Of a stretch of 64,000 nt of DNA, positions 48,361 to 60,704 are shown one piece after another; position 1 is the first letter of the stretch; each line of letters opens with the position of its first letter. A program made the translations under genes and the position numbers. Origin of the DNA: Gymnothorax reevesii (Eukaryota; Chordata; Actinopteri; Anguilliformes; Muraenidae). A model generated the notes under the pieces. The model made no database searches, had not been told where the DNA came from, and saw only the letters and a list, made by a program, of their open reading frames with translations. Where the stretch lies: NCBI GenBank assembly GCA_029721435.1, contig CM056573.1, positions 121,669,447 to 121,733,446 on the forward strand. The letters run 5' to 3'.

Positions 48361-49986
48361 CAGTATCTCACAAAAGTGAGTACACCCTTCACATTTCGAC
48401 TATTAATTTAGTATATCTTTTTAAGGGACAACGTTACTGAAATGAAAACTGAATATATTCTAGAGTAGTCATTGCACAATAGGTGTAGCAGTGTAGATTT
48501 ACTGCACTGGCCAAATAACTGAACAAACAGTCACTATTTCCAAAATGGGTGGCGACAAAAGTGAGTACACCTCACCGTCATCATGCCAAATTGTGTCCAT
48601 AGTGTCAATATTTAGTATGACCGCCATTGTTGTCCAGCACTGCGTTGATTCTCCGAGGCATGGAATTCACCAGAGCTGCACAGGTTGTTGCTGGGATCCT
48701 CCACTCCTCCATGACAACATCACGGAGCTGGTGGATGTTGGACACCTGCTGCTCCTCCACCTTCCTCTTGAGGATGCCCCACCGTTGCTCAATGGGATTC
48801 AGGTCTGGAGACATACTTGGCCATACCATCACCTTCAGCTTCTTCAGGAAGGCAGTTGTTATCTTGGAGGTGTATTTCGGGTCGTTATCATGTTGAAAAA
48901 CAGCCGTGCGGCCCAGTTTCTGAAGGGAGGGCGTCATGTTCTGCTTCAGAATCTCACAGTTCTTGTTGGATCCATTATTCCATTAATGAAGTGCAGCTCC
49001 CCAGGACCAGAAGCACTCATGCAGCCCCAGACCATGATGCTGTCACCACCATGTTTGACTGTAGGCAGTACACACTTGTTTTGATACTTTTCACCCGGGC
49101 GCCGGCACACATGCTGGACACCATCTGAGCCGAACAAGTTTATCTTGGTCTTGTCAGACCACAGAACATCGTTCTAGTAGTTCATGTTCTTAGACTGGTT
49201 GCCTTCAACAAACTGTTTTCGGGCTTTCTTGTGGGCTAGCTTCAGAAGAGGCTTCCATTTTGGTTGACGGCCATGCAGACTAACTTTGCGCAGGGCATGG
49301 CGTATGGTCTGAGCACTGACGGGCTGTTATCCCACTGCTACAACCTTGTTAGCAATGCTGCCAGCACTCCTGCGTCTGTTTTCTGAAGCCAACTTGTGCA
49401 CCTGGCACAGAGCACGAGGAGTCAAACTCTTTGGTCGACCCTGACGAGGCCTTTTCCGAGCAGAACTCGTCTTTGAAAACCGCTTGATAACCTTGGCCAC
49501 CGTGCTGTAGCTCAGTTTCATGGTTTCACAGATCTTCTTGTAGCTTAGACCATCTTTGTGGAGGGTGACAATTCTCTTTTTCAGATCCTCAGAGAGTTCT
49601 TTCCCATGAGGTGCCATGTTGACCCTACAGTGACCAGAATGAGAGCATTGCACCTAGAGCACTACAATTTAACCCTTCAACATGTTACACAACCTCACAT
49701 GGCCCAGTCGAACAGAAAAAAGCATGAACATGATGAACAAGTCGCGTTTCATTGCTTGGTTGTCCATTATCAATTGGGGTGTGTACTCACTTTTGTTGCC
49801 ATCCATTTTGGAAATAGTGACTGTTCAGGTATTTGGACAGTGCAGTAAATCTACTCTGCTACACATATTGTACCATGACTACTCTAGAATATATAGAAGT
49901 TTTACTTCTGTAGCATTGTCCCTTGAAAAGATATAATAAATTAATTGTCAAAATGTGAGGGGTGTATTCACTTTTGTGAGACACTG
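48361..49986 (-). mobile_element. Full-length Tc1 transposon, second family
   Basis: The termini CAGTATCTCACAAAAGTGAG and the inverted CACTTTTGTGAGACACTG lie next to TA (48359-48360 and 49987-49988). Length 1626 bp. The inverted repeats include the motif AGTGAGTACACC just inside. The minus strand carries a degraded transposase. It belongs to a different Tc1 family from the element at 34299-36491. Confidence 0.92.
48605..49617 (-). pseudogene. Tc1 transposase, several stops and frameshifts
   Basis: Begins at MAPHGKELSEDLKKRIVTLH (49617), with a helix-turn-helix (SYKKICETMKLSYSTVAKV) and the hook RPRQGRPKSLTP. The first catalytic Asp lies in VLWSDQTK. LFGSDGVQHV and KHGGDSIMVWGCMSASG are next. 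VFQHDNDPKYTSK contains the second Asp, and [20 protein letters not shown] the third acidic residue. It ends NGGHTKY. At least one stop lies upstream of VLWSDQ and frame changes occur around 48940. Confidence 0.88.
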
Positions 49987-49988
49987 TA

Positions 49989-50846
49989 TCCTCCTCTCTG
50001 CTGCGAGGCGAAATGGTGTCGCTTTTTCGGCACTGAAGTGAGCTCCAGCGCAATGATGTGGCACGGGGGGGCCCAGCTACGTGCCTCCCACAGTTGCCTG
50101 GCCAAAAGTCCCACCCCACCCAGTCTGAGTGAAATCCTCAAATATGTCAGCATATTGAGGGACAAACTTGTCTATTTAAGTGTCAGCGATGATAGTAGTC
50201 ATAGAAGGATTTTGTTTTATTTCAGATGTCCTTCAAAACATTACTTGTTCATAATGATTCAGCCTAAATAAAACTCAGAACAGAACAGTATTAGTTGTGA
50301 GCTGTTGTTTCTCAGTGATATCCAGGGTTTTTACCTTGTACAATACATTGTTGCATTGTCACCACCAGGGACGAGTTGGCCTTGGTGAAGCTTGGAAATG
50401 ATTGATTAATTGCTCATGAATTTTGGAGATTAATCAAGCCGAAAATTTGCCACGAGTTTGACCGCTAGTGAGAATTCAGCTGATCCAAAGCTCTCCAGGC
50501 TGTCTCCATCTGGTTCACAGAGGTCTGGATATCTGGAATGAAGAGGGAGTCCATAGAAATGAATCAGAAGACGCCTCTTAGGGTCCTTTAGGGAGGACCA
50601 GCCCATCCTTAAAGGAGAATTCCGGTATGAAATTGACTTAATACTCGTTATCATGTTTCAATACTCCCTAACTTTTGTCAAATACCCCATCTTTGTATGC
50701 ACGCAATATTTTGAAATAAATGGCTTTTTAGCCAAAGCTCCCAACTGGCTTACAATAGTAGTGAATCAGGCATAGCTTTGCCATGCAAAGATCATTAACT
50801 TGGCTCAAAGTAGCTCCACACTTCATCGGTAGAATTCCGAGGGCCC
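49989..50846. other. txndc16 intron 1; no gene seen
   Basis: The stretch from about 50610 (TTAAAGGAGAATTCCGG) may be the left end of a MITE that includes the fold-back at 50847-51167. No matching right end was fixed. Confidence 0.4.
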
Positions 50847-51167
50847 TGACATTTAAAACGAGGCACTGAAACTTTGAAAATGCACAGGTAGTTTATTAAA
50901 AAGACTATGTATGCAAACAGAGGCTTGAGGTAGTTTCCAGTCACCTCCATCTTGAAAGTCACAATAAGTAGATTGCAATCTATTTGTTGGTGCTCATCAA
51001 TCTGTTCCCCTATCCTTCCTATTTGTTCATGCTCGTCAATCAACTGATCGTGACTTTCAAGATGGAGGCGACTGGAAACTACCTCCAGGTACTGTTTGTA
51101 TAAAAGTCTTTTTTTAATACACTACCTGTGCATTTTCAAAGTTCTCAGTGCCTCGTTTTAAATGTCA
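50847..51167. repeat. Long fold-back repeat, about 117-bp arms
   Basis: The left arm 50847-50962 (TGACATTTAAAACGAGGCAC through CATCTTGAAAGTCAC) is mirrored at 51050-51167 with few differences. The 87-bp spacer contains a direct repeat (ATTTGTT..TGCTC.TCAATC at about 50980 and 51021). Transcribed through txndc16, it would give a long RNA hairpin. Confidence 0.82.
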
Positions 51168-51738
51168 GTGCCAATAAATTGTTGATTTGTTTCTTGTGTG
51201 TTTATTTAAGGGTCTAGTTATATGTAGCCTAACCGTTTTATAAAAGAAATAAGCCCCTCCGCTGCGCGTCGTGCCTTAGAACGCCCCTCTGCCGTTATAA
51301 AATCACTGTAACCCACTGCTTCTCGGGACTTATTCCTTTAGTATAATATGTCTCTGATTACCAAAATCAGTACCACAACTTGTATACTTGCCAATTGGTT
51401 GGTTTCCAAAAATGACTTTCTAAAGTTTGGTATTGCGCATGGGGCCAAGTTTGGGACTCAATCCTGCTGGATAGAAACACACTAGATCTTTCAAGTCGGA
51501 GAATTCATTAATCATATAATAGCACTTTTCTTATAACATGGTATTTATGCCAAGGAATTTGAACTTTCTGATTTAACCACCCTTAACAATGGAGCAAAAC
51601 ATGTTAGAACCATATTTCAATGGTACATTGCCAAGATATGTGTGTGTGATATGACTGTGTGTACTAAAATCATTAGAAAGTGCATATTTTAATTGACATT
51701 TATACCAAATGTCAAGTTGGTATCTTGAAGGAAACTGT

Positions 51739-52358
51739 GGGCCAAATGTACAAAAGGTGTTTTGCCAGCATTTTTCTTGTAATCAACTAAGCTGAAAACG
51801 CTGACTAAACATGGCTTACACGCACACAGCTAAACACCCGTGATAATCGCATATTACAACTGAAGATCATCCCCTGATTAGTTGTCCACGTCTAACTTGC
51901 CGCTTGGGAGTAGATTCTTTTGTGAGCCAATCTAAGAGTTATTGTTTTGAGCAAATACTTGACCTATTATGGCACACTGCCATCTCTGTATCGGTGGAGG
52001 CCTTTGCCAGTGTGAAACAGACTGTTGCAGAGAGTACTCAAGAAAAAACAGTCTGAAAATAAGCAAAATGACGATTTTACTGTGGACCAACAAATGGGAC
52101 TTTTTTTTAATTAAAGCAACTAAGTGAAGAATGGAACAGAAAGAATTAATTGAATACAAGAAAAGTGATACCAGTTAAATAAGCCCCCAAGGATATCCAA
52201 ATTTTGCCACTGTTATTTGATCACAGGTGACTAACACTTGGGCGCAACTTGGATAAACATACTTTGTAATTTCGTGATCAACTTCGAACACCCAATCATC
52301 CTCTGATCAGTCAAGTTACGTATCCCTAAGAGAAAAACACCTTTTGTAAACTTGGCCC
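51739..52358. mobile_element. Non-autonomous TIR element, 620 bp
   Basis: GGGCCAAATGTACAAAAGGT, continuing GTTTT, at the left matches the inverted right end (ACCTTTTGTAAACTTGGCCC) with two mismatches in 25. TGT flanks both ends (51736-51738 and 52359-52361). GGGCC termini with a 3-bp duplication suggest PIF/Harbinger, though TGT is not the usual TWA. No ORF. Confidence 0.65.
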
Positions 52359-52566
52359 TGTATTTTTCAGTGTCAAATCACACAATGTTTTACGAAAACA
52401 AATATGCTGGGACACAGGCATATTATGAGTATATACGATCTTCCAGTAATCAATAAAACTTATTTTGTACGTAATACTTTTTGATAATTGTATCATAGAT
52501 GCACAGAAATTGTTTCTTGCCAGACTGAATCGTAGCTGATCTCACGTGTTGCTGTTTCTGTAATTA

Positions 52567-54182
<1,616 letters not shown>

Positions 54183-54184
54183 TA

Positions 54185-55325
54185 CATGCCAAAATTAGTA
54201 GCTGAAGTCATTTACTGCTGTTTACATCTCTACCTTCGAGACAAGCTGGTTGCTAATGGCAGCAATTCTTTAGTCTTATATTTATAAGTAGTCACAGCCA
54301 TGGTTTTATGATCACATTGCTTTTAGTTTATCTCTGTTGCATTGTTGCCTGATTGTGAATGTAAAAAGGCTTATTCATAGGCACCATGCTTTATTGGAGC
54401 GCAACACACTTGTAATAATGATTGACATAAACTGGATTTTGTACTCGAAAGGTTAGATTACTCTGAATTCACCTCTTGAGCCTGAAGCCCCTAGTAGTGG
54501 GGACAGCTGTGCACGTCACAAACACCTTACAAGGGCATGGTAACCATGAAGCAACATAGTCTAATTATTTATCCACTCAACTCATCCTTTATATTATGGT
54601 ATATAGCATGAGACCTGTGTATAATATTTCTGCCTGTGGCAAACATTTAGAGTTATTAACACCATAAAAACATACTGTTTCCTCCAAGATCCAAACTTGA
54701 TATTTCCTATGTTTGTCAATTCAAGCAATCGCCAATACAAAAAAAATACCCAGATGCAGCTTTTTCGGCAAAATTTCTCACACTTCTGGGACTGCCACAT
54801 TTCTGGTGCACAGCTTGCGAAGCGACATAACAACAACCATTCAGCTATACTTGAGGAACCGCAACACAAACACTAAAATCATGCCAAGAAAAAGTACTGG
54901 ATGCATGAAGAATTAATATGGCTTCTACGCTCACTCAGTTTCGTACAGTCAAGTATCCATAACCATGCATGCTAATGCAACTTTTCCCCCCCAGGTGCGC
55001 GAGACTAGAAGTGACTTCGCTGCTGAACTCTCCCATAAAGCATCGAAAACGGGGCTTGACTGCTACATCCTTTTTTTTTAATTTTTTTTATTTATGATCC
55101 CTCGAGTCGACCTTTCCAATGATATAATTTGTTTTATGGTAAACCCTGTCATACTTTGCCAATGTAAAAATGAAATATGGTTCAGATGTGTTTTTTTCTG
55201 TTTTAAGGGCCTATAAGCCAGAAAGTCCAAGTTCCTTGGCAAAAATGCCAAGCTGTTATGAAAGCACAATTACATGACTAATAATTTCTGAGACTAGAAA
55301 GATACATTATATCTCATTCCAGAGG
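54185..55325. other. txndc16 intron 1; no gene seen
   Basis: No exon or repeat recognised. T/A runs lie at about 55070-55090. Confidence 0.5.
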
Positions 55326-55327
55326 TA

Positions 55328-56230
55328 CAGTCATGAGAGAAAGAAAGTACACCCTCTTTCATTCAGTTCTATAGTTATAGGTATCAGGACATTAATAAAA
55401 TCAGCTGGTCCTTATACGGTAAATTTATCCCTAGGTGTAAAACAACATGGAAAAGATTCCCCCTTGTTGCTATTAATTAACCCAAAATTCAGCCGTTATG
55501 CAGAAATCTACTGTGAGAAATTTCGCACACTCCATTATTCAGTGGCTTGTAGAACCACCTTCAGCGGCAATAACTTGAACTAATTATTTTCTTTGTGAAT
55601 TCATCAGTCTCTCATATCATGGTGGAGAACTTTTGGCCCATACTTCAGCACAACATTGATTCAGTTCATTGATGTTTGAGGGCATTTGTTCATTTACAAC
55701 TCTCTTAAGGTCCTGACCCAGCACTTCAGTCAGGCTTAGGTCTGGACTTTGACTTGTCATTGCAACACTTCCATTTTTTTTCTTTTCCAGCAATTCTGTC
55801 ATAGATTTGCTGGTGTGCTTGGGATCATTTTCCTGTCGCATGACCCAGCTGCATCCAAGCTTTTGCTGTTGTACAGACGGTTTCATTTTTGTCTCTGAAA
55901 CTTTGGTACTCTGAGGAATTCATGGTTGTTTCAATGATTTCAAGGTCGCCAGGTCCTGTGGCTGCAATACAAGCCCAAATCATCTCTCCTCCACCACTAT
56001 GCTTGACAGTTGGTATGAAGTGTTTGTGTTGATACGCTGAAACAACTCCACTTTTGTCTTATCTGTCCAAAGGACGTTGTTCCTGAAGTCTTGTGGTTCA
56101 TTCAGATGCAACTTTGCAAACCAAAGCTGTGCTGCCATGTTCTCTTTGGAGAGAAGAGGCTTTCTCCTGACAACCCTTCCAAAGAAGCCATTCTTTTTCA
56201 GTCTTTTTTAAATTGTACTGTTGTTAACTA
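55328..56230 (-). pseudogene. Tc1 fragment, fourth family, truncated
   Basis: The left terminus CAGTCATGAGAGAAAGAAAG, preceded by TA, and the following ACACCCTCTTTCATTC are a Tc1-type end. Inside, on the minus strand, WVMRQENDPKHTSKSMTELL and SQSPDLSLTEVLGQDLKRVV are the catalytic region with the first of these residues altered (RQEND for the usual QQDND). NNVLWTDKTKVELF lies further upstream near 56060. The N-terminal part and the other terminus are missing beyond about 56230. Confidence 0.8.
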
Positions 56231-56275
56231 CTTAAGATTTAACATGCTAGCTCAGATATGTATGTCCTAATTGTA

Positions 56276-56391
56276 CAAACCCCAGTTCCAATGAAGTTGG
56301 GATGTTGTGTTTAGTGCAAATAAAAACAGAGCACAATGATTTGCAAATCCTTTTTGACGTATATTCAATCGAGTAAACAACAAATCAGGGC
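56276..56391. mobile_element. Solo Tc1-type terminal repeat
   Basis: Preceded by TA, CAAACCCCAGTTCCAATGAA and the following AATAAAAACAGAGCACAATG, then GATTTGCAAATCCTTTT closely resemble the TIR of the Tc1 at 34299-36491. No transposase part follows. Confidence 0.7.
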
Positions 56392-56915
56392 CGGCTGCAG
56401 CCTGCTTAGACTGGTGGTGCAATGAAAATTGCTGGGGGGTAGAGACGTTATCATTTTGTGGACCACCCCTGGGGGGGATAGACGTGTTTCATTTTGTTGA
56501 CGCTTCTCATTTAATTTGCAATGTGCACTCCTTTTAATTGCGCTTAAAAAATGGGCAACAAGCTGATTGGCTAGTCAGCCTCAGGTGTCAAATAAGGGTC
56601 AAAATTTGAGTCTGTGATTTGTAGTTTGTCGCTTGTTACTTCAGTGTCACATAAGCAGGTACGAAACGTCTGTGTCTGTCTCTCAAACCTCAGTATTCCT
56701 ATACAAATTTTGAGTAAGGATGTACAATATATTTTTATAGCTATATAAATGCCCTGGGGCCAGCCTCCAGAATGTCATTAAGAAGAGGATACCTGAATGA
56801 CTGTACATTCCCTAAAGGCTTCACAAGATATTGTATATCACACACTGTTTTGCTCGTCAGACTTTCTATTTAGATTGGAAATTTAATTTGAAATTAACAT
56901 TTTTTTTCTTTCCAG

Positions 56916-56998
56916 TTACTCCCACAATCGGACTCTTTCTTGGGCATTTGAAAATGTCTGCTGATATCCTGGAAGATTATGGTATTTCAGTAGCCAAG
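56916..56998 (+). CDS. txndc16: txndc16 exon 2
   Basis: 83 bp between acceptor TTTCTTTCCAG and donor GTAACC. It begins in phase 1, completing the codon left by exon 1, and encodes VTPTIGLFLGHLKMSADILE followed by DYGISVAK. DYGISVAKV is conserved in TXNDC16 and is the beta-strand end of the first thioredoxin-like fold. It ends in phase 0, fitting exon 3. Confidence 0.92.
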
Positions 56999-57625
56999 GT
57001 AACCAACATGATTTTGATTTTTTATTTTCTGTCAGGATGGGGTGAACCATCCTGTATCTACAAGGACTGTACGGAGAGGGAAATTCTACTTTCAAGTTTA
57101 AAGCTATATATTTTGTATTTTGGTAAAATTGAGGGTCACATGGCAGTGCAGCATCATTCAGTGTCACCTTTACAGCGAGGAGGTCTCTTTCTGCATGGAG
57201 TTGGTATGTCATTCATGTTTCTATGTCAACCTCTGCTTCGTACCAATTAACTTTTCAAATAAGCGGTGGTTTGCAACCTTATCCAAAAAGTGCAAATGTG
57301 GGTGCAGGCTTTTATTTCAGTCATGCTGATTGAAAGCCTAGACCTGTACTGGCCCTCTCTGGACAAGGTTGCAAACACCTGGTGTAGTGACTGTAGGTTG
57401 CTGTAATTGGAGACTTGAAATTGCTTGTTGGAATGTGTGTGTAAGCAAGAAGTCTGTGGGCCCTGAAGTGGATTGGTGGCCTGTCCAGTTTGAGTTCTTG
57501 CCACTCACCAAAAGCATGCTGGGATAGCATCCAGCCTCCAAAGAGCCTGATGTGGAATAACTGGCTCAGATAAAGAGTAATTGAATGGATAGATGGGTAA
57601 AATTTCATTTCACATTTTTTTGCAG

Positions 57626-57699
57626 GTGAATTGCACCAATGAAAAGGTATCAGTGTATTGCACTGGTGAAAAGGTGATGACAAAAGTATATTTATTTCG
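57626..57699 (+). CDS. txndc16: txndc16 exon 3
   Basis: 74 bp between acceptor TTTTTTTGCAG and donor GTATGT. It encodes VNCTNEKVSVYCTGEKV and then MTKVYLF plus two bases of an arginine codon. It corresponds to the VNC...YC...YLF segment that follows SVAK in TXNDC16. Start in phase 0 and end in phase 2 fit both neighbours. Confidence 0.92.
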
Positions 57700-57927
57700 G
57701 TATGTATACCATGCTTATTAATACAAAATGAACTTCATTGATTTTTCTCTCATGTGTTTACATGGGTTTTCCATTTATTGCAGATTTGGCACATAGTTTA
57801 AGCTTGATCGTTGGAACAACTCTGTATTCTCATGGTCAATTCTATCGAAGGCACCACTGAAATGAATCTCCTGTACAACCTCCAGGATGTAATGGACATA
57901 ATCTGTCATGCTTGCTCTACTTCACAG

Positions 57928-58002
57928 AGGGCCCAGCGTCCTGAAGCATTTTGACATGGACACTGTCTTTGATGTCGATGCCATTGTGGCCCATGTTTTA
58001 TT
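57928..58002 (+). CDS. txndc16: txndc16 exon 4
   Basis: 75 bp between acceptor CTACTTCACAG and donor GTGAGT. After one base completing a codon it encodes GPSVLKHFDMDTVFDVDAIV and AHVL. FDV.AIVAHVLF is a strongly conserved TXNDC16 stretch. It ends two bases into the phenylalanine codon that exon 5 completes. Confidence 0.94.
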
Positions 58003-58608
58003 GTGAGTGAATACTGCTCAGTTTCTCCCATGTTTTTTTTTTTTTTTTTGCTTAAATCATTTGTTTACTCAAAATCATGTGCTGTTTGATATATGTTAAA
58101 TCTGCTTATTGATAATTGGCACAAAAGGGTCAGATCCCCGGAAATGATGTTCCTGAATAGCTATACCAGTCAAAGCAATCTACTTCTTCACATTTAGGTG
58201 TCCCCTTTTGGGTTCCTGTTTATAAACCTGCAGCTTTCCCAATGCAATTTGTGCTTCTTGATGATGGGGAAATTAGCTAAGATTTATCAAAAATGTAACT
58301 AATGTATGAGGATCATACTCACCTAAAATGTCATGTCCAATCTGCAACAATATCACAAGCTGTAACATCCTCCTGAATCGCGAGTATTTCGTTTTTTTTG
58401 GGTGTAAAATGTTGAATTTAGCGCCAGAAATGCGACCAAAGTGTGACTTGTTGCTGTTAGTTTTGTCTTGGTGTTAATATAATCAGACTGTTTATGAATA
58501 TTGTCATACGTCTGTTGTGAATTGCTTTTTTATTTGAGTTATCAGTTTATTTTACTAGGTCATTGCAAATTCATAGCATTTCAGTGAGATCGCTGTCTCC
58601 CTCCACAG

Positions 58609-58730
58609 TGGTGTGCTCTTTAACGAGGTAAAGCATGTGCAGACGCTGGCGGAGCTGCAGAACATTGAACGCATTGCCAAAGGCCTGACTGATGTGGTAC
58701 TGGCTTATGTTCAGGTCCTGGGGTTACCAG
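58609..58730 (+). CDS. txndc16: txndc16 exon 5
   Basis: 122 bp between acceptor CCCTCCACAG and donor GTAAGT. It encodes GVLFNEVKHVQTLAELQNIE and then RIAKGLTDVVLAYVQVLGLP. LF.EVK...L..LQNIE and Y...LG.P match TXNDC16. It ends in phase 1. Later exons were not found up to 64000, so they lie to the right of the window. Confidence 0.94.
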
Positions 58731-59100
58731 GTAAGTGTCCCTCATGCTGGACTTCATCGGCAGCTGCTAAAGTATATTCGTATTTCTTAAAGTAGACGTA
58801 TTGAGAAATCCAAAAATGGGCAAATTATACCTTTACGGAAAGCTAATGTCATGGAGAGGATGAATAAATCACTTTTTTTAGACACTCACTCAAATAGGAG
58901 GAGGGTAATAGAGGCATTTTGAACACCCTTTCAACTCTCGCACATCCTTAAAAGGCCGAACAAAAATAGCCCCTCGCTGATGTAATTCGTGGGAAACGGG
59001 GGACAAACCTAAGGAGGTTCAGTGCAGCGACCATCATCTGCCTGTCGTAATGTACATGACCTGCAGATTAGATTTATGCTCATCAAGTAGTTTTGTAATT

Positions 59101-59350
59101 GTTTGGCTACCGGGTTAGCTCACCCGGTTTAGCCGCCGCTTTGTGGGGCAGTAGTTTGCAGCACGGCCTGGGTTCGAGCCTTGGTCGTGGCCAGTGTTGA
59201 CAGTGGCTGGTAATGTTTTCAGAGCAGTGCACAATTGGCTTTGCCCTGCAGGCAAATAAATTGGGAGGGACTGGTGATATGGGATTATCGGATTTAATCG
59301 TCGCTCAAGCACCTTCTGTTGGCCAGCTGGACGTTCTTCAGTAAAATTCA
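59101..59350 (+). repeat. tRNA-derived SINE-like unit
   Basis: The head shows a possible pol III A box (TTAGCTCACCCGG, about 59115-59127) and a clear B box (GGTTCGAGCC, 59171-59180). The A-B spacing of about 55 bases is long, as in tRNAs with a long variable arm or in derived SINEs. The body continues to about 59350. The tail and target duplication were not identified. No functional tRNA can be folded confidently. Confidence 0.5.
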
Positions 59351-59459
59351 AAGCTTGTACATGTTCGGGCATCCTCCGCCCTCGTTCTGAGCGTGCAAAG
59401 TTTTGAGCTATGAGTGTAAATAGAAGCAGTGGCTTACAGGCGTGTTCTTCAGATGTGAG

Positions 59460-60070
59460 CCGCAAAATAATTGCTTTGATTTTAATGTTTTAAAAACCAA
59501 GGACAGTACACTCAACTTTAGACATGACATCGATCACCTGGTCAGTGTCATTCATTGTGAAGATATCCAGATGGTGGAGTCTTATAAATACCTGGGTACC
59601 GTGTTGGACTGCAAACTTAAGTTTGACATTAATGCAGAGTCTATTGTCTAGAAATGTCAACAGAGGATGTACCTGTTGAGAAAGCTGAATTCTATTGATG
59701 TCAAAATTTTGAAAAAAAAAGAAATTTGACTTCTTTTTATTGAGAGTCTCTTAACTTTTTCCTTTATTTGTTGGATCGGTTGTTGATCCACTAGAGATAT
59801 GAACAGCGTTCAGAGCATAGTTAAGGCTTGCTCCAAAATTATTGGAGTAAGACGGGGACGTGTGGTCCCTCTGGGAAATTCAAGTGGTTAAGACGGCAAA
59901 GAGTATTTACATCCAACCTCTCCATATTCTGTCCCAAGAGTTTTCACTGTTGCCTTCTGGTCGTCGATGCCATGTACCCCTGAGCAAGACCAATCGATAT
60001 TCTAAATCTTTTATGCCTTCAGCCATTCGGCTTCTAAACTCAGATGGTAATCACTTTAAGTAAACTATGT
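59460..60070 (+). pseudogene. L2-like LINE 3' fragment
   Basis: VESYKYLGTVLDCKLKFDIN and CQQRMYLLRKLNSIDV match the RT C-terminal region of L2-like LINEs; SLLTFSFICW and FSLLPSGRRC follow in other frames, then AIRLLNSDG. Stops and shifts throughout. Its 5' part is missing. Confidence 0.8.
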
Positions 60071-60141
60071 CCTAACAGAACTGTGGGGTAATATCTTTTC
60101 TTGCCTGTATTTATTTATTTATTGATATCTTTCTCTGTGTA

Positions 60142-60400
60142 CAGCCCCATTTCGGAAATAGATGGGAGAAAGTGTAAATTGTGAATAAAATCAAAATACA
60201 ATTTCAAATCACACCAGCCAATATTTTATTCACAATAGAACAGAGATAACATGGCAAGGGTTGAAACTGAGAAAATGTACAATTTTATCCACAAAATGAG
60301 CTCATTTCAAATTTGATGACTGCTACAGGTCTCAAGAAAGTTGGGACAGCGGTCTGTTTACCATGGTGTAGCATTCCCTTGTAGAACTCACGCAGCTCGA
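60142..60400 (-). mobile_element. Tc1-type terminal fragment
   Basis: After TA, CAGCCCCATTTCGGAAATAG, then GTAAATTGTGAATAAAATCA resembles the common fish Tc1 terminus; AAGTTGGGACAGCGGTCTGT and TTACCATGGTGTAGCATTCC resemble the start of the sub-terminal region of the 34299 element. No recognisable coding remains. Confidence 0.6.
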
Positions 60401-60704
60401 CCAACGGCGGAGGGGCCAGGTGGGAAGGTTTACGCATGTAGATTCCAGCTGATTCCAGGGGGGGGGGGGTCGCAAAGCTCTTTCTGCAAATTAAAATTAT
60501 TGCTGTTGAACAGAAACTATGTTTTCTTGAGTACAGTGGGTATGAAATGTATCTCATTCAACTCCTTGAATTTAGCTGAAGAGATACATACCAAACACGA
60601 TTACATAGAGAATTATGATGATGTAATTATTATGAATTTCCTTCCCAACAGACCCATTCCCCATGAAATTCACATCACTATTACCCCAGATATAATACAG
60701 TAAT

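Noticed and set aside
57039..57097. Peptide GEPSCIYKDCTEREILL, at first taken as txndc16 exon 3
   Set aside because: It would need a 39-bp intron and the wrong phase. The segment at 57626-57699 has proper splice sites, phase and a better match.
59101..59190. Functional tRNA gene
   Set aside because: A box and B box spacing and flanks do not permit a convincing cloverleaf; a SINE head is more likely.
59115..59465. 116-codon minus-strand open frame
   Set aside because: Runs antisense through the tRNA-like repeat; no protein family recognised.
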